64,000 nucleotides of DNA from Cryptomeria japonica (lineage: Eukaryota; Streptophyta; Pinopsida; Cupressales; Cupressaceae). Below the pieces are notes generated by a model, which saw nothing but the letters and a program-made list of their open reading frames with translations, was not told the DNA's origin and ran no database searches. Where the stretch lies: positions 229,250,915-229,314,914 of the forward strand of contig NC_081410.1 of assembly GCF_030272615.1 (NCBI RefSeq). Direction: 5' to 3'. The translations under genes and the position numbers were made by a program. Positions 25,060 to 36,386 of this stretch are shown here, in pieces; the stretch's first letter is position 1; each line of letters starts with the position of its first letter.

Positions 25060-25720
25060 AATGTATACTTGGACTTTTTATTGTTTTTATGATGATTCTA
25101 TATGCAGACATGGACTTTATATGATGATGATATTTATTATGCATGTTATTCTATATGATGATGATCTATATGCATTGATTATATGGATGATGTTATGATC
25201 TTTTCTTGCTTTATGATAATGATCGACATGATGAAATGATATATGTTTTTGATTTTTGATGCAAATGAAAATGATTACTAACTTAAATGATGTAAATGCA
25301 ATGATCTATACGGAAATGCAAATGAATGATTGAGTTTTTTTTCGGCTGATATGTAATGCTTATAATGATTATGAATCTAAGTGCAAAGATGCAACTAAAT
25401 GATCATTAATGAACTTTAATGATAATGCAATTAATAATGATGATACATTACACGATGAATGAAATGCACTTAATTGAATGCAAATTAATGCAATGATTTA
25501 AATGCAGCTAAATGAAATGGATGATGATTAAATGCAAATTGTTTTTGTTTGTCCAAGTATGCTCAATCTTTATTCATGACCATTGATCTGTTAATCAAAT
25601 GATATGCTTATAATGCAACTGACATTGAATGCTTATAATGCAAATGAATAATGAGCTAATGAAATGATCTAACTAAAAATGATACTACCATTCTTCATAT
25701 GTTATCTTGTAATAGTGCTT
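25060..25720. repeat. Low-complexity ATGATG/AATGCAAATGA-rich stretch in E1
   Basis: Several hundred bases built from drifting ATGATGAT, TATATGATGATG and AATGCAAATGAATGAT words, without a fixed period. It lies between the PMD ORF end and the E1 integrase end, in the 3' noncoding part of both. Confidence 0.6.
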
Positions 25721-25758
25721 GATTTCATCATTGAGCTTTAAAATGTTGTAAGAAAATA

Positions 25759-25877
25759 CAAGTAACTTGACATAATGATTCAAGATGACCTGAGTATTTC
25801 TTACATGGATTTTGATATAGCAAGTTAATACAAGCATCTTGATATAATGGATCAAGTTGACCTGAGTATTGCTTGCA
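25759..25877. repeat. Two-copy direct repeat, about 73 bp spacing
   Basis: Copies at 25759-25804 and 25832-25877 share CTTGA(C/T)ATAATG(A/G)ATCAAG followed by TGACCTGAGTATT and CTT(A/G)C. Part of E1 noncoding sequence. Confidence 0.7.
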
Positions 25878-26784
25878 GAATAGACAAGGATTATCTCCTT
25901 TCATGCATGACTTGAAACGTCCTCCTTGATCTTTTGCCGATCATATCTTGAGACAAGTACATGTCCCAATAAGAGATAAACCACATACAAAAATCAAAGA
26001 AAATAATCATGCCCCATCATAGCTTCTCTAGTCATGGACATCCTTGAGTCGCATAGAGTACATGATTAGCAATAAAATCAAGATATAAACATTGAATCTT
26101 GTATGTCATTCACATGTTCTTATGGTCATTAATTGATATAATCATCTTGATGAATTATCTTTGATAATCCTTTATTACTTGCTGATTGATTCTTCATTTT
26201 TTGAGTTTCACGATTTAGTTGTTGATGAAATGCCTTGATTTTGGTTGCTTTGTTACTCGTTATCTGTTTCAAAACCCTAGGTGTTTTTGGTTTTTCTAAG
26301 TTTTTCAAATGTTTTGGGATTTTCAAAGATTCAAAAGATCACCTTAGCAAAAGGAATTAGGATTTTGCCCCCAATGGAAACAAAACTTTATTATGGATGT
26401 ATGAATTGATCAAGATCCAAACCATGGAGGGATACAAATGTAGGTTGATTGCTTCTGATAAGATTTGGGACAGTGACTATGACAAGTATGTCAAAGATTT
26501 ATAATTGTTGGTAAGGTGCATATTTTTTGCTAATGGTTCAGAGCTTTGGATGTGAAAGATGGAATGGATAAGCTAGGATATGATGGAAGCGATAGATTGG
26601 ATATGATGAAGTGGATAGGTGTGCAAAGCGATCTCATAGATGGAGGAACTCACTTTTTAGATAACGCCTGTTTACCAAGTTTTCACCATCTAAATTTATT
26701 GCATTTTTTTCATATTTTGTATTTTGTATTTTTTTTTTAGGACTTTATATGCTTTTTATTGATTTTGTTTTAAGACTTTATATC

Positions 26785-28180
26785 TCAAGCATAGAATTTC
26801 TTGAGATGAATAGAATTGATAGGTTCATCAAACCAATCACCTTTAGGGGTAGACAACTTGTATTCTCCTGATCCATATGCTGCTACTATGACAAAAGGTC
26901 CTAGCCAATTTGGTTCAAAATTTCCTTTCTTGTCTTGGTCTTGTTGATTTCTTCGATTCTCCCTTAGAACTATATCGCCAATCTGAAAAATGCACAGCTT
27001 GACCCCGTGGTTATAACTTCTTGCCATTCTTTTGTTGATATACCTTTAAATGACCTGTTGCATTTTGGCGACGTTCCTGAATCAGTTCAAGTTCCTGGAG
27101 TCGAGAGACTCGTTGTTCTTCTTCTGGTATAAGACCTTGCAAGGATACTCATAGAGAAGGTATCTCTACTTATATAGGTAGTATGGCTTCTAAGCCATAG
27201 ACCAAACAATATAGAGTTTCCCCTATTGGAGTGCGGATGCTAGTTCTGTATGCCCAAAGAGCAGGATTTAGCTGAATGTGCTAGTCTTTTCCAGCTTCAT
27301 TGACTGTTTTCTTCAAGATTTTCAAGATAGTTTTGTTTGATGCCTCAGCTTGACCATTTCCCTATGGATAATATGGACTAGAAAACCTATGTTGGATATG
27401 AAATTGGTCACATATCTCTTTCACATCTTGATTTTTGAATGGTCTTCCATTATCAGTGATAATGGTCATAGGAACTCCATAGTGACAGATTATATAATTC
27501 AAAATAAATGATGATATTTGTTTTCCTATCACAGTTGTTAAAGGCACTGCTTCAATCCATTTAGTAAAATATTCAGTAGCAATCAGAATAAACTTATGTC
27601 CATTAGAAGATGAGGGATTTATCTTTCCTACCAAATCAAGGCACCATTGAGAAAATGGCCATGATCCTGTCATAGGATATAACTCTTATGTTGGTGCATG
27701 AATGAGATTCCCATGGATCTGACATTGTTTGCATTTTTTAGCATATGTGGATGAATCTCTCTCCATAGTAGGCCAATAGTAACCCATACGAAGAAGTTTC
27801 TTAGCCAATGTTAAACCACTTGAGTGTGTGCCACAAATACTTGCATGAATATCGTTAAGAACTTTCTCAGATTCTTCTTGTTCAAGACATCTCAACAAAG
27901 TACCATCTAAACCATGCCTATATAGGATATCAACAATAATGGTATAGTGAGAGGATTGACGGATAAAATTCCTTCTTTGATTGCGGGATAAGTCAAGAGG
28001 AAGGATATTCTCTTTTAAATATTGATAAGTTTGACCGTATGGGGATTGATTGGTTCCTGATATATGGCAAATTCGGTAGGCATGTTGGGATTGGTTGGTA
28101 GGGGTTAATATATCTTCCATGAGAAATTCATAACATTGTTGATTCTCCTTATTTTTTAAGAGAGATGCTATTGTAGCCAT
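26785..28180 (-). pseudogene. E1 integrase (zinc-binding, catalytic core and C-terminal parts), broken
   Basis: From high to low coordinates: 28180-27686 has the H2C2 zinc-binding module (HASICGTHSSGL, then CKQCQIHG). 27673-27362 carries the catalytic core (CLDLVGKI with the first Asp, then ITDNGRPF with the second). 27360-27290 retains the third acidic residue in GNGQAEASN. 27027-26785 gives the C-terminal module (WLGPFVI, ending NSIHLKKFYA). Stops separate the segments (after 27686, near 27360, and elsewhere), so no integrase is produced as it stands. It would insert E1 cDNA into chromatin. I see no chromodomain, which argues against a chromovirus and fits Tat. Confidence 0.88.
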
Positions 28181-28502
28181 TGCATCTGCTGCTTTATTCT
28201 CATTTCTTGGAATCTGAGTGAATGATATTTATTTAAAGTGTTCTTTAAACTCCTCTACCAGCTGTTTGTATGGCATGAGCTTATCATCCTTAGTTTGATA
28301 TTCATCATTTATTTGATTGATGATAAGTTGTGAATCACCATAGACATGTATTTATTTGATGTTCCATTCAATGGCCATTTTAAGTCCAATAGCCAATGCT
28401 TCATACTCTATATGATTTCAGAATTGTGTGTCCCTGAGGTGTGATGAAAAAGATTCCTGCGCCTGATCCATATTGTGTATAAGAACCATCAATGTATAAT
28501 TC
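28181..28502 (-). pseudogene. E1 second (archaeal-type) RNase H domain, broken
   Basis: Directly after the stop of the RT segment the same frame continues YIDGSYTQYGSGAGIFF, carrying the first catalytic Asp in a DGS context. Other frames then give the Glu-bearing ALAIGLKMAIEW and the Asp in GDSQLIINQI, each separated by stops or frame changes. A second RNase H between the classical one and integrase is characteristic of Tat-type elements. The domain is not intact. Confidence 0.75.
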
Positions 28503-30373
28503 CTAAAAGTTTGTACTTACTGTCAAGATATCTACATCAGGAAATTCTATGTGCAAAGGCATGCCATTTTGTAAAGGTGCATCAGCCAATTGACTAGCGA
28601 TCACTTGTCCCTTGATAGCTTTTCGGTCAACATACTCTATATAAAATTCACTCAGTATCATAACCCATTTGGCTAGTCTCCCTGTCAAAGTTGACTTGCT
28701 CAACAAATATTTGAGTGGATCTATCTTTGCTATTAGTTTCATAGAATGAATCAACATATAATGCCGCAACTTCTGAGTTGCAAATACAACTGCTAGACAT
28801 GTCTTTTCTATTGAGGAATAATTTAATTCATAACCAATAAGCATTCTACTTATATAATAAACTTCTCTTTCTTTTCCTTCTTCATCATGTTGAGCTAGGA
28901 GAGCTCCTAATGATACATTTGTTGCTAAAATATAGAGCAACAATGGTTTCCCTTTGGTTGGTGATACCAGTACTGGAGGACTCAAAAGATATTCTTTTAT
29001 TTGAAAGAAAGCTTCTTCACATTTTAGATCCCATTTGAATGGAATATTTTTATGTAGAAGATGGGTGAATGGAATACATCGATCTGCTAACTGAGAGACA
29101 AATCTCTTGATTGATTGCAATCTTCCTTGTAAAGATCGCAATTGACTTATGTTCCTAGGTGACTCCATCTCCATGATGGCTTTGATCTTTTTAGGATGTA
29201 CTTCAATTCCACAAGCTGATATAATGTACCCAAGGAGCTTTCCAAAGGTTACCCCAAATGCACATTTCTTTGGATTTAATCTCAATTGATATCTTTCTAG
29301 CTTGCCAAAAATCTTGCTTAAGATGTTCAAATATTCTTGTCTTGTATGAGATTTTGCATGTATGTCATCGACATAATCTTCCATAAATTTATGTATAATA
29401 TCATGGAAAATTGTCATCATGGCCCTTTGATAAGTTGCTCCTGCTTATATCCCGAGAAACCATCCATTAATGAAAACATTTCATGCCCCGTTGACAAGTC
29501 CACTATTATATCAATGTATGGTAGCGGGAAATCATCTTTTGGACATGCTTTATTCAGATCTCTGAAATCTATACAAACTCTTATGCTTTTATTTGGTTTG
29601 GACACTGGTACAATACTTGAAACCCATTCTGGATAAGCAACAAGTCTTATAAAACCCACTTCTAATAGTTTCTTCAGCTCAGTTTTAACAAGAAGAGAAA
29701 TGTGTGGATGCATCTTTCTCAGCTTTTGCTTAACTGGTTTTGCTTTTAAATCCATATTAAGATGATGCATGATAAGATTTGGATTAAGCCCTGGCATATC
29801 TGCATAGGACCAAGCAAAATTTATTTGTCTTTTCTTAAAGAATTCCATGTATTCTTTCCTCTCTTCTTCTGATAATGAGGCAGCATAATGAAGTATTTTA
29901 GGATCCTTTGATGTACCAATGTTTACTACTTCTATTGGTTCTATCAGGATAGCAGATCTCTCTTGAAAATATGCAGGAAGAATGTCAAACTTTCCATCTT
30001 CTGGCACCTCAAAGAGGTTCTCACTATCATATATATCCTTTATTTCATCTTTTGATTGATATAGTTTTGCCATGAAATGGTTTTCAACAATAGGTCTCTT
30101 TCCTTGTTTTATTTCGCTTTTGCGACTGGAGAGTTTGGCATTCTTCTGACTACAAGAAACATTACTTGATTCTACAATGGAAGATATCTTAGGTGCGATG
30201 GTTTCGACAACATTAAGGTACACGGCTAAGTCATGATCATTGGAAAAGATATTCAGTTCAGGGTTGTCTAAATTATCCCAATTAATTAGTTTAGGATGAA
30301 GAAGGGGTAAATCATAATCATTGTCATCATTAGGTGTTTCACCGTTCATGACATAATGATCATAATTTGGCAT
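28503..30373 (-). pseudogene. E1 reverse transcriptase and RNase H, with internal deletion
   Basis: 30373-29417 encodes a linker and the RT fingers and palm: FIRLVAYPEWVSSIVPV, then RVCIDFRDLNKACPKDDFPLP and SLMDGFSGY with the first catalytic Asp. 29420-28503 continues in another frame from the GATYQRA-type region to YVDD, the thumb, connection and RNase H (KPLLLYILATN, YSSIEKTCLAVVFA). At about 29430-29455 the GYKQ codons run straight into sequence that normally lies roughly 30 residues later. A block of about 95 bp is therefore lost and the frame is shifted. The copy cannot make active RT. It is placed in Ty3/gypsy by domain order and by YVDD. Confidence 0.9.
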
Positions 30374-31832
30374 AAACTAGGTACTGTCATAGATTAAATG
30401 TTTTTGAGAATTGTCTTTCCCAAGCGTCTCCCAATTGGATCTAACAAAATCAATATTAGTATTTTGTAGTTCACACTCAAGTGGTTCTTCAACTGATGTT
30501 TGTCCCTTAAACGAATGGATTATATCAACACACACGTCTTTAATACTGCAAATCTCTTCTTGATTGACCTCATTTGCTTTTTGGAGTAGACATACTTGTG
30601 TACATGATAAAGAGGATTTTTTTGCTAGATTTGTCTCCTTTCAAACTCAACTTCTTCTAGACTAATAGTCAATCCAACTTGACTATCTCTTAATTCTTCT
30701 ATGGTTCTGCCACATGAATACATCTTGTTCCTCTTTTGATGAAAATCTTATATTTCCAGATGCTTGATCTATCCTTGTTTGTATTTCTTGTGGCATTACT
30801 TCTTTGTCTTTTTCATTCCCTTTCCTTTTTGCATACGCCTCTTTTCTTTGAATTCTGAGTTTTTCTTGCCTTCTTTCTAACTCATCTTTTGTTTTGTAAT
30901 AGACAAGTCTTCTTTCGTGATAGCTTCTTGGTCTTCATTGTATTCTTTACTTGATGTAGTAGATAAGACATCTGGACCCCACTCATACTCATTTGAATCT
31001 GTCTCTGAATCATGATCTAGGATTACTCCACTATAGCATACAAGAATGTTGTATGGTGCAAGGAGTTCCTTGATTTCTAGCATCTCTATTTTCACTACTT
31101 CTGGAATATTTTGTTTAGATTTTGCATTGTTTTGTATTTCCAGAACTTGTTGACAAAATTCTTCTTTACCTTTGATGGTAATCTCCTCTTCTTTCTTTTC
31201 ATGTTCTTCTTGCTTCTTTTGTTTATTGATTACTATTTCTGCCGCTTGATGTAGCTTTTCTTGCTATTGTTCTTCTTTAGAGATTGATTTCTTTCTCCAC
31301 TTTTTCTATTGATGATTATGTTGCTTTTGATTGGATTTTAGATATCCAAGCTTGAATTTATCTTCTTTGCATTGCGATTGTGGACAAATAGGTTCTGAAA
31401 TACCTTGATGTCGCTTACCAATTGGTCCTTTCCCTTCATATCCCATTTTTTGCATGATTTCATAACCTTTGCTATATTATTTCATGGGAATATTGACTTC
31501 TATTGCTATTGCTATAGTTTTATCTTCATCCTTGTACAACCAACCAAGAATGTCTTTTTCTTCATTTTCCTCTTCAAGAATTCCAACACTAACAAATGGT
31601 CCTTAAACATATGTTTTGATCTTTCTGACGTCTTTGATTGAATATCTGTAGGCTTTCCATATGACTTAGGGGAAAGTGGAAAATTATGCAAAGAATATTT
31701 TCCCATTCCTTCATCATTTAATTTGAGCTTTTCCTCAAAAGTTTCCCATAAATTTGCTTGAATTTATTTGGTAGGATATACTGATTCTTTGTTATGTGGA
31801 ACTCTTGTATCTTGTGTTGGCTTCAAATTATT
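30374..31832 (-). pseudogene. E1 linker between protease and RT
   Basis: Between the protease end and the RT frame lie about 1.5 kb of interrupted, Glu/Lys/Ser-rich reading frames, the longest at 31095-30877 (acidic, SETDSNEYEWGPD). Position suits the long variable spacer of the Tat polyprotein. I recognise no domain in it. Confidence 0.5.
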
Positions 31833-34226
31833 TCAATATTGACTAGAATCTGTAATTACAATGATCTCTTGTCCTTCATGAGGAAATTTTACACATTGAT
31901 GATATGTAGAAGGAACTGCTTGCATCTTGTGAATCCATGGTCTTCCTAGAAGAATGTTGTAAGAGAGGTTCAAATATAAAACCTGACACAATGTATTCCT
32001 TTCCATAGGTCCTATTTTGATTGGTAGCACAACAATTCCTTTAGAAGAACGTTCTGCTTCATCATAAGCCTTGATGGTTATTTTCTTTTTTGGGTCTACT
32101 GCATTTTCTGAATATCCCAAAGCTTTTATCAAACTTAATGCACAAATGTTTAAGCCGACTCCTCCATCTATTAGTACACGTTTGACATGAGTTTTATTGA
32201 TGGCGACTTCAACATGTAAGGGAGAATTATGAGGATGTTGCAAGGATGCGTCATCATTTTTAGAAAATGATAAGCAATGAGGAGCTATAAGGTGTCCTAC
32301 CATGTTTTTGAACTGATCTATATCCAAATCTTTTGAAACTGTTGTTTCCACTAAAGATTTCTCCAAAATTTCCTTATGCATAGGTGAAACCTTGAGAAGT
32401 TCCAGAATTGATATTTGAGCAGGTATTGTTTGTAATTGCTCTACTAAATTGTATTGTTGTGAAGTAGATGTTGGGCCTTTTTTAATACCTGGAAAGGTAA
32501 CTTTTTCTTTGCTTCTCGTAATAACATTGATTGGCTCCGAAGATGGATTATCTTTAACAATGATAACATTTACCACATCATCATAGGTATAAGTGTACTT
32601 CACTTTGGCTTTTCCTTTGTCATATTTTAATTGGGATGGTTCACCTTTGTCATAATTTGGAAGTGGAGTTTTGAAAGCTAGGTGTGATTCGTTTGTCTTA
32701 TGGCTATCAATTGTGATGGTTCCATTATCGATTAGATCTTGGATAGGGTGTTTCAATCTTTGACAATCATTTGTTTGGTGTCCTTTATTCTGATGGTAAT
32801 TGTAAAAATGATTGTCATTCCACCAATTTGGCTTGACTGGTGGTTCATAACTTCTTGCTTCTAGTAAAACAATCAATTTGTTGGAAAGCAAAGTTTTTAG
32901 AGCTGATTCCAAAGGTTCTCCAATGTTTGTGAATTTCCTCTAAGGATTAGAGAAGAAGGACTTGGCTTTATTATTTTCTGGATTGTTATTGCTTGGGATT
33001 TGACTTGATAGATTAAAAATTGGTTGTTGTTGTTGTTGTTGTTGTTTTGTAGCACTATTATCATCATTCCCTTCATTGCTGACATTCCTATTCTTTGACC
33101 AGAATTTAAGTTTGTCATTGTTATTGTTGTTGTTGTTGTATGAACTATTGTAAAGTTTTAGCTCTCCTTTCTTTACCATCACGTTCTCTATTTTTAGACC
33201 ATTATCGATCATTTTGGCAAAAGAGGGAGGACATTGCATTCTTAGTTGGTAACTCATTTCACTGATAAGATTATCAATGAATATGTCCATTTTTTCTTGA
33301 TCAGGTACATCTCAGGGATACCTATTAAACATGCATTTCCATCATTGTAAGAAGATCATAAAAGATTCACCATTATTTTGTTTAACATTGCAAAGATCCA
33401 GCATTGTTATCTCGTTCCTTATATTGTAGAAGTATTGTGAAATAAATCTATTCACAAGTTCTTCAAAAGATTTGATTCCATATGGTAATCTTGAAAACCA
33501 CTCCATTGATTGTCCATTTAAACTCCTAGGAAAAAGACGCATAAGGTAAGTTTTGTCATGAGCAAATTCCATGCTCATAGTACAAAACTCCCTAATGTGA
33601 TCCCGAGGATCGGATTTTCCATGGTATTTGTCATATTTAGGAATCTCGCAATGTTGCGGAAATGGTATCATATTCAAATTCTTATCGAACGAATATGGGC
33701 ATATATCTTCTAATGAATACTTCTTGGAGCTTGTTCCATTTTGCATGTCTTGTATCTGTTGTTGTAGAGTTTGCATTTGTTGAGTAAGGTTTAACAATGG
33801 ATTATCCACATAGTTTCTCCTTGTTTCTTCGTGAGTTCTTTTATCACTACGCTCTTTTCTTGTGTCATCCCTTTCTTTCGTTGTTTCTTCATGAATTTCT
33901 TTGTTCACATCTTCATTATTTGGATCATCTGTGTTTTGGGTGTTACTTGCCTCCACATCTTGTTTCAAGCTTTCTATGTTAAAGTCTTGTGGTAGTTTAG
34001 CTCCAGATTTTGCCAACATCAAGAGATATTTCTCTTTTTGCTTTGCCAACAATTTTTCCATTAGCCTATCAAATTTGAAATCTTTCTCAAGGTCTCTAAT
34101 GGTGCTATTGACTGCATCTTTATCAACAACGGTAAACCCAAAATTTTGGAATACACGATTCTCTTCTTCCTCCATTTGTTGTTGTTTTCTAAGTTGTTCG
34201 TATTGAGCTCTAGTCCAAACTGGCAT
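31833..34226 (-). pseudogene. E1 gag-protease, one frame with several stops
   Basis: One frame runs from 34226 (MPVWTRAQYEQL) to 31833 and is broken by TGA codons near 33340 and 33305 and a TAG near 32938. The order is an N-terminal charged region, then the retrotransposon Gag domain (CTMSMEFAHDKTYLMRLFPR, EWFSRLPYGIKSFEELVNRF). Next are Asn and Gln homopolymers (about 33150 and 33040) and a degenerate zinc knuckle whose first Cys is replaced (FYNYHQNKGHQTNDC). The retropepsin follows (RVLIDGGVGLNICAL, then YNILLGRPWIHKM). The DGG form in place of DSG or DTG is usual in this lineage. It would form capsids and mature the polyprotein. TGA-rich decay is consistent with methylated CpG loss. Confidence 0.9.
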
Positions 34227-36367
34227 GTGATTATTTCAAAATTGTTGAAATTTCCAAAGGATAAAGTCAATAAGTGATTATTGGTTTAGGAAGATATGCT
34301 TTGTTGATTTTACTGCTATTGTTTGTTTGTTGTGATAAAGTGTCTCTTTTTTGAAAAGCACGTCTTTGGAAAATTTCTTCGTCAAACTCTGTACCATAGC
34401 CACGTAAGTAGTGACGAAAATGGTGTAGGAATGTCCTATGTTTTAATAAGATCTTGTGATTGATATACAAGAATCTTATTCTTTTTTGAGTAACTTTATA
34501 ACTAGGTTTTCTTTTCTTAAGGTGATACTTAAAAGTCATATAAGCATCTGACAATTTACAAGTTTGTTTGATTCCAATGTTGGTGCGATTCTGATTTTGA
34601 TATAACCTAGGTTCAAAATAGGAAAGATATATCCAGGATTATGAACCTAGTATAGATTGATCAAGCTTCGTGATAGAGGATTTGATTATCTTGATGAGAG
34701 ATTTGACAATGATGTTGATTTTTTTGCACTTAAGATGTTTGAATCAATAGCTTGTTGAATGTTTATGCTTATAGAAACCTCTTAGGAATAACCTGTTGGA
34801 TTAGTGACCTAGTTGTTGAGCTAGTTTGAAAATAGGTGATGGTTTAGAGACAAATCTACTTTCAAAATTATTTTGATACGGATATTTTGACACTCTAGTT
34901 TTGATCTAGTGTTTCAAATGTTGGAGAGCTGTTGTATTACCCTTTTGATCAATTTTTTTTTCAGCAATTTGTTGGATTTTTGCTCACTTGTAGACGATAA
35001 TTTTCTTCAATTTTTTGACCATTTGGAACATGTAACAGACATAGGAGACACAATGTTTTATAAACAAAATGCACAAGAATGTACAAATCTTATAGCAGGC
35101 TGAGACAATAGTTGTTGAATCTCACATGGGGTTTCCCCCGAGGCTACACTATTCAAAGCGGATATTTAGATGCTTGACCCCACTGGCTCCACCCTCGACA
35201 CTCACTTCTTCGGGGCAGCCAAGCACCAGTTTCCATGAGAACTCCCCATGGCAAACTTTATATCTCTATTAAGAACTGTATGTGTGTGAGCCGCTTTAGA
35301 GGTCCGACCTCCTGTGCCAACAACTAGAAGGATTTTGGCAACTAGTACAAGTGGTTTTTAGTAAAGGCTTATGTTCATGTGGCCATACATGCGACACTTT
35401 AAGCTCTATAAATACAGAAGGTTCCCAACCTATAGAGGTTACGCTCCATAGGGTTTATGGAGAAACATAGTGTCGGTATGAACTTATCAACACATGTTGT
35501 TTGGGACTTTTGTCACAAACATGATTTATTTAAAGTGGATTGGAAGGACTCGATATTAGCCCATTTCCACTTTAGGTCATTCCCCTCTCATTGGCCCCCT
35601 CAAGGCAGCTCGGGAAGGCAGGCCCTCTAAAGATTTAATTACTTGAAAGTAAAGAAAGTATAAAAGAGTGGGTTTGACTTTTTGGTCACCCAATTAAGGG
35701 GAGAGCATATACCTACCACTTTCGAGACACATAATATAAGTGTTTGTTTTTAACTTTCCATAGCAATGTGATCTATCCTCTATTTTGATATGTTGCTCCA
35801 ACAAGCATGGTGTTTATTTTAGCCTTTTTAAAAGTCTACGTGCAACTATTTTAGAGAAGTTACTAAAAATGCAAGTTGCATGTTGTCAATTTATCCTCTT
35901 AGTTAGACTAAGTGAGCAAGACATGATATATTACTTCCCAAAATAAGGCTTTTAATTATCTATGTGAGAAAATGTATGAAATTTGCCTCAAACACCATCC
36001 TGCACATGCATGTTAGTAGTTTGAAAACTTTTAATTTCTTGGATATTCGGACCTGCAAGAAATTTTTGTTAGTTGCAAGCAAAAGCGCTAATTTGTAGAG
36101 CAACAGTGCTAACTTGAACTACAAAAGTGCTGCTCTGTGGACACCAAAGCGTGTTTTCTTTAATAAATGTGCTAATCTAGAGGATAAAAGCGTTAACTTG
36201 TAGTGCAAATGCGTAGATTTTTAGACAAAAGCGCTAACCTAAGATGCAAATGCTCTAACCTGTGGAACAAAAGCCCTATCAGAATTCACACATGTGTGAA
36301 TCTGTATTACAAATGCATTAATTTCACTTTTGTGAGATTTTTAAAGGTATATACGAGGTCCAGGAGC
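34227..36367 (-). other. E1 5' leader between primer site and gag
   Basis: About 2.1 kb without a convincing gene. A short open frame at 34554-34267 (HYLRGYGTEFDEEIFQRRAF) just before gag may be a remnant. 35100-35500 is less AT-rich than its surroundings, with CTATAAATACAG near 35406, and could be a separate insertion. The minisatellite at 36064-36336 lies next to the primer site. Confidence 0.5.
36064..36336 (-). repeat. Degenerate minisatellite in E1 leader, TTAGCGCTTTTG-type units
   Basis: About 11 units at roughly 21-bp period. On the minus (sense) strand the core is TTAGCGCTTTTG, with variants such as TTAGAGCATTTGCA. The plus strand shows it as CAAAAGCGCTAAC. It is the inverted counterpart of the array at 22231-22497. 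Confidence 0.8.
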
Positions 36368-36384
36368 CCCACGGTGGGCACCAG
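36368..36384 (-). other. E1 primer binding site candidate
   Basis: The minus strand reads TGGTGCCCACCGTGGGG two bases after the end of the 5' LTR. This resembles TGGCGCC-type primer sites of Tat-like elements. I cannot assign the tRNA with certainty. Confidence 0.6.
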
Positions 36385-36386
36385 AA

